64,000 bases of DNA from Tenebrio molitor (lineage: Eukaryota; Arthropoda; Insecta; Coleoptera; Tenebrionidae): contig NC_091046.1 in the NCBI RefSeq assembly GCF_963966145.1, forward strand, positions 434,001-498,000, written 5' to 3'. Below the pieces are notes generated by a model that had not been told where the DNA came from, did no database searches, and was given only the letters and a program-made list of their open reading frames with translations. Below, one piece after another: positions 59,601 through 64,000 of the stretch; the first letter of the stretch is position 1; each line of letters opens with the position of its first letter. Position numbers and translations under genes: made by a program.

Positions 59601-62600
59601 AGATCATTGTTCTTGTTGCTCTAACTCGGCACGTAACTGTTTTGTCTCCACTTACCCAACTCGTGACACACTTGGGAGGAATTTTTTTTCGATCGAACAC
59701 CACGACAGAATTCTCTTAATCGTCGGCACAAACCGCAGTGTCGACTTTGACCCAAATCAGTATCGAACAAGGAAGCTCACACGTACCACCGCAGTTTATC
59801 TAACGCTATTGGTATCGAAAACGAGGAGACTTATTAGTCTTTTCCTTCAAAATAAAGAATCGGAGAGCTAAAACTCACCAAGAAGTGATACTCGTACAAA
59901 GCTTTGCCAATTCAGCCGATCAACTTTAAAAAGAGATTTCCCTTTCTTTTTTCCAAATCGAGTTATACTTCTGTCACCACTATTACATCTTTGTTCTACC
60001 ACTCAATGATTACATTTAAGAACGCGAAGATCCGAAGAGCTAAACGGCACTTACACCGACCTTTGAGGACAAAAATTTCACCAAAAAAATTACCAGCAAT
60101 TAAGAACGGACTTAATGAATTAACGATACGTATTTTAGTGGCTCAACATTGCTAATAACACCACAATTATCATGTTATCGCCGGGTTATATAAATAAGAA
60201 ATGGAAATGTGGTAGCAACGACTTTAGATCAAGTTGTTACAATATCGCATTCCTCGACATGCTCCAGACGTGTTGTTTTAAACTGTACGGACTCAAGAAT
60301 TTTTTTTTAAATCGTTTTGCATCAGCTGTTTCGAAACACCTTCACTTTTGGAAAAAAAATCGGAGATTGGTTCTGAACTTGCATCGTGGTACAATTCTAT
60401 TAGACGACAATAATATGAGCGAACTAAATGTGGGCAAATTAATTCAATATCGTGCCAAAATCTCTAACCGAAACGTACCAACAATGAACCTAATGCATCT
60501 AATGAACGTAGGACCTTGTACTCTTAACGGTGACTTGTGGGTAACCGGAATGAAAAATTTCCTGAGAAAATTCATTGTGTCATTGACTCGATCCACTAAT
60601 TCGATTAAAATATCGTCGAAATTATAAATATTAACACAGAATTATGATGTGGAAGTGTCCAGTTCCTTTTGTGACTCGGCGCTTTAGTTCCCGCAAAAAT
60701 TACTGCTCTATAGCTAATTAGTAAAAAATTAGTAAAAACCATCCCATGTATTACAATGGACACTTCCTCGAATTAAGCTTACTTCTTGGATGACGTGAAA
60801 AACACTTCATAAATAAAAACGGACAAATATTGATATTTTTACAGTGATTTTATTTGGACAACATATTCGAAGTCCAAAAGTCACTTGTATTTTTTTTGGC
60901 AAAATTAATTAAGTAATGTGTACAAACAAGAATAATATAAAATGACACAATAAACATGAAAACCACCATTTATGGAAAACCAGCTGCTGCTGCTGCAGAT
61001 TGAAAGGAAAGACGATAGTCACAAGAACAGTAAAAAAAGTTACGACTGTCTGGAAAAATCGTTTTTCCTTAACACTACTTTCCGGGATATAAAGATGGGC
61101 CACCTATCGATTGTGTAAAACCCATGTGACTGACAATGAAAACAATCCAGTAATTGTGATATCGATGTGAGCAGTATAATGTGAAAAATGAATTGAAAAT
61201 TGTTACGACGGCCTATTCTTACGACATTTTTGTACACTTTGGGTTTTAAAGGAAAAAACTCCGAGATAGGAGAAAATCACACCTCAAACATTGCATCGTG
61301 GGCAATCTTTCAAGTATTTTTTGATTAAAAACTACGTATCTGATTTAACAAGTTATCAAAACTGATCATAAACACAATCTTAAAAATTACGTCTCAATAA
61401 CACCTAACAGATGCATTTTAAATTTAAATGAATGTTTTCTCTTGGAACAAAATGAATTTTCAAATTTTAACGCTCGCACCTAATTTGGTGAACACTTCAT
61501 ACATCCCCTGTTCGGCATTTCTCTTTGTGGTGTGCAATAATTGGGCAAAACAGAGTGATTATTAACCCAATTTTACTTATGGGGGTGCGCGAATCAGGTC
61601 GTCTCCCCGAAAAATCTATCGAATTAAAGAGTTTTAACTGCATTCTCGTCTTGGCAAAAATTTGTTGTCAAGGCGGCACGCTTTAAACCGAAATTTCGTC
61701 GAAACTTGGTGGTAAATTGACCGCTAATTCTTTGCGGAAATAATTGGGATGTAAAAATCATGATGCGGAAATCTTCCAAGAAGAAAGAGGCGACTCACCT
61801 TCTTGGTTTAGCGGGGTAATGGTGGTGGTTGAAGTGGGAGCCAGTGCAAGAAAATTGGGGCACAGCAAGCCCCATCCAACGTTTTAAGGCCCCCCTGATG
61901 GCTGACGGCGAGCACCTGCAAAGCCATTCTTTCAAAATTGTGAATTTTACGTAGGATTATTTATGAATAATGGCACTGATCGGTTTCCAAGCGTCCACGA
62001 ATCATAACGGGTTTTCCAACCAGCGCACTATGTAGGTGGAAATACGTAAAGCTTACGATTTAATTTCAGATTGTTTCTGGACTTATTGGCGCCGCTTAGA
62101 TTCGCCATTAATCACACATCGGTGCAGAAACGGCGCCCCAGACTCGGTCAGGGGGCCGTTTCTAGCCCGTTTTGGTCGCAATGACAGTTGTCATTTCAGC
62201 AAACAAAAGCCACCAACTGTGATACTTACAATATGATGTTTCGAAGGAATTCGCTCGAATATCACACTAGCACATGGTGTAAATGGAAAAATGCCGTAAA
62301 AATACACAATAAACAACAGCAACGATCAATTACAAATTAACTAGTCCCGTACTAAACAATAAAAAAAAAATCGTTTTCTGTCGGATACGCGGCGAGCTTG
62401 ACAGGACACTTTATCACAATTTTCTATCACTGCAACTGATTATTCAGACTCGAATTAATCCCATGTTTTTATTAACTCTGCTTTATTTTCAAGACAATAA
62501 ACAAAATTATTGTCAAGTATGAACGTGATATATTGACTGGAATTTGACACTAGCGCCCTAACGGATCACCTAGCAACCAGTAGTTCTAGTCATTTTTAAC

Positions 62601-62823
62601 GCCGCAAGGGGACGCGCTGGGCGCTGTACTTATTCCTTTGATAACATAATGTGAACATAACCTATCTCGTGTGTTCCTTTTTAATTTTTTTTTCAATTCG
62701 AGTAACCCAACGTCCTACAATCCGAGCAGCTATTCACTCGTTTTAATAATTATTAACCTGTGATAGTGTAAAATTTGATGGTGACGACTCGTTCAATTTT
62801 GACAGTGCGGGCATTTCAAAAAA
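56620..62823. other. Non-coding stretch between tRNA-Tyr and TAF11
   Basis: No supported protein gene. A mariner-type end, tacagggttattctaaatga, occurs alone at about 57147. Minus-strand donors stand at about 59654, 59875 (TTG|GTGAGT) and 61797 (AAG|GTGAGT). 61600-62650 is comparatively GC-rich and could hold the TAF11 promoter and a divergent minus-strand promoter. The ORFs at 59368-59871 and 60172-60627 look like chance. Confidence 0.4.
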
Positions 62824-63370
62824 ATGGACATTTTCAATAAACCCTCCCACCCCCATAGTGCGGTCTCAAAATGCGATACCAATTATGATTCCATGGAGGA
62901 AGACGATTCCTCCAGAGACGTAGCGATGACCATAGAAGAAAATATAAAACAGGAACGAGAGAATGACAATATGACTTTTCAGCTCACGTCGGATATGAAC
63001 ATAAAGGACGAAAGTCCCTATCTTGAATCGGATATAATTATGCCAGAAGCTTCGCAAAATAGCAACGTTTCGCCCAAGAAAAAAGAAGTAAAAACAAAGA
63101 GGGAAATGGAAGAAGAAGAAAGAGAAAAGATGCAGTAAGTAAGATGAGAATTTTTGGGGGAGTGCGCGACACTTTTTTTCTTAAGAGTTCTAGTATCGAA
63201 TTTCACCGAAGATCAATTAGATCGGTACGAAATGTACAGGAGATCCGCATTTCCCAAAGCTGCAATCAAGCGGTTGATGCAGACAATCACAGGATGTTCG
63301 GTCTCTCAAAATGTGGTGATCGCGATGGCGGGGATTGCTAAAGTTTTCGTAGGAGAAGTCGTCGAAGAAG
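62824..63370 (+). CDS. Taf11: TAF11, TFIID subunit (5' part, two exons; continues beyond the window)
   Basis: Exon 1 is 62824-63134 (ATG in aaaaATGGAC), exon 2 is 63186-63370, with a 51-nt intron (donor CA|GTAAGT, acceptor tttcttaag). The join restores KMQVLVSNFTEDQLDRYEMY. The first 100 residues are acidic and low in complexity, with a Lys/Glu-rich stretch just before the fold. The histone-fold region follows: RRSAFPKAAIKRLMQTITG, CSVSQNVVIAMAGIAKVFVG and EVVEE, as in TAF11, which pairs with TAF13 in TFIID. Exon 2 ends with a donor G|GTAAAG in the middle of a codon. About 45 residues, including the last helix, should lie in an exon outside the window, since 63371-64000 contains none. Confidence 0.95.
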
Positions 63371-63469
63371 GTAAAGAATATGATTTTTCGTAGCATATAT
63401 CACAACAAAATATGAATATCTAAAACTATCGTGGCAGTTGGTTTGGTACATTTTTTTTTTTTTTTTTTT

Positions 63470-63728
63470 GGTTCAACACCCAGAATTTGCGAATTTTCTC
63501 CTGTGTGAACGGATTTTTATAAATTTCACCACTTGTCAAAACGAAACGTCAAGCTAATTTTAAAGATTTTAATCGATTTGGAGCCCCATTCAACTCGTTC
63601 ATGTGTCAATTGGGCTTTTTTGTCACTCGTGGGCCTTTAAAACGCTAGTTTCACTCGCGTTTTAAACTGGCCCACTCGTGCCAAAAAACCCCGATTTACA
63701 CAAGAACTCGTCAAATAAACTACTATTT
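63470..63728 (+). repeat. F1 repeat, copy D, inside TAF11 intron 2
   Basis: ttttctcctgtgtgaacgga is exact with copy A. The hairpin arms are degraded: tgtcaattgggcttttttg, gtgggcctttaaaacg, cgttttaaactggcccac and aaaaaccccgatttaca. It is preceded by a poly-T run. Confidence 0.8.
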
Positions 63729-63762
63729 TAGTTTATATCAATTTGTATATTTTGTAATAGTT

Positions 63763-63852
63763 ATTTGTACAACTAGTTATGAAAGTCATACTTTTTTTCA
63801 CGAATTTGCAGCAAATAAGTAAAAAAAAGAGACTTTCATAACGTGTTGTACA
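63763..63852. repeat. Short foldback
   Basis: Arms tgtacaactagttatgaaag and ctttcataacgtgttgtaca lie around an A/T-rich centre. Confidence 0.7.
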
Positions 63853-63874
63853 CACTATTTTTTGCATATTGATG

Positions 63875-64000
63875 TACTATTACGATCATAAAATTTTGGA
63901 CATCAAACTTCTGTCACATTAAAAAAATTACTCTAAATCATGCTTTATTGAAACTGTCAAATGAAAGATGAAATTGTTGTCAATTTGACACCGGTTTAAA
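63875..64000. mobile_element. MITE related to MITE a, cut by the window end
   Basis: Begins TA then ctattacgatcataaaattt and ggacatcaaacttctgtcac, parallel to MITE a (ctattgcgggcaaaaaaagt, ggacatcaaatttctgtcag). The right end lies outside the window. Confidence 0.6.

Noticed and set aside
59368..59871. 167-aa ORF
   Set aside because: Longest unexplained ORF of the right half, but no domain, no supporting splice or start context, and it lies in a region of many chance ORFs.
60172..60627. 151-aa ORF
   Set aside because: No recognisable family pattern; composition is like chance translation of AT-rich DNA.
62564..62580. atcacctagcaac near TAF11 as an RFX X-box
   Set aside because: Only half of the motif is convincing, and the same string near 48666 suggests coincidence or repeat origin.
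1..64000. CRISPR arrays, operons, prophage or bacterial insertions
   Set aside because: No regularly spaced direct repeats or bacterial-type gene clusters; all recognised genes are animal genes with introns.

Overview
The window looks like nuclear DNA of an insect, probably a beetle. It is AT-rich, with GT-AG introns as short as 51-59 nt next to multi-kilobase introns. It carries four clear insect genes (E78, ILK, tricornered, TAF11) and very many Tc1/mariner-type remnants. The beetle assignment is inference from repeat style and gene set; no species marker was found.

Layout. (1) 1-20100, + strand: the nuclear receptor E78. Its DNA- and ligand-binding domains are complete in five exons, 8693-19547, and a probable upstream exon at about 1526-1696 uses a GC donor. 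Its introns are packed with nested transposons. The most elaborate nest is 2150-7381: a decayed mariner containing another inverted-repeat element, which holds four MITEs in a row plus an intact, spliceable Crypton-like tyrosine recombinase gene. (2) 22218-24586, - strand: integrin-linked kinase, four exons, 448 aa. A separate 138-aa ORF (possibly TEN1-like) lies inside its second intron on the same strand. (3) 26831-28909, - strand: the NDR kinase tricornered, five coding exons, 459 aa. (4) 29000-62600: about 33 kb with no recognisable protein gene. It holds a tRNA-Tyr(GUA) gene with a 20-nt intron at 56527-56619, many foldback elements, and scattered strong minus-strand splice donors that may be 5' UTR exons of tricornered. 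(5) 62824-63370, + strand: the first two coding exons of TAF11; the gene runs off the window.

The neighbouring genes do not form a pathway: an ecdysone-response receptor, an integrin adhesion pseudokinase, a morphogenesis kinase and a general transcription factor subunit. The most unusual signals are in the mobile DNA. Different TA-flanked MITE families are joined end to end sharing one TA at a junction (2839-4159, 16813-17873, 35233-35666). The Crypton-like gene is bounded by perfect 26-bp inverted repeats beside a 98-nt long hairpin. Two dispersed repeat families (four and two copies here) also end in long stem-loops of similar layout.
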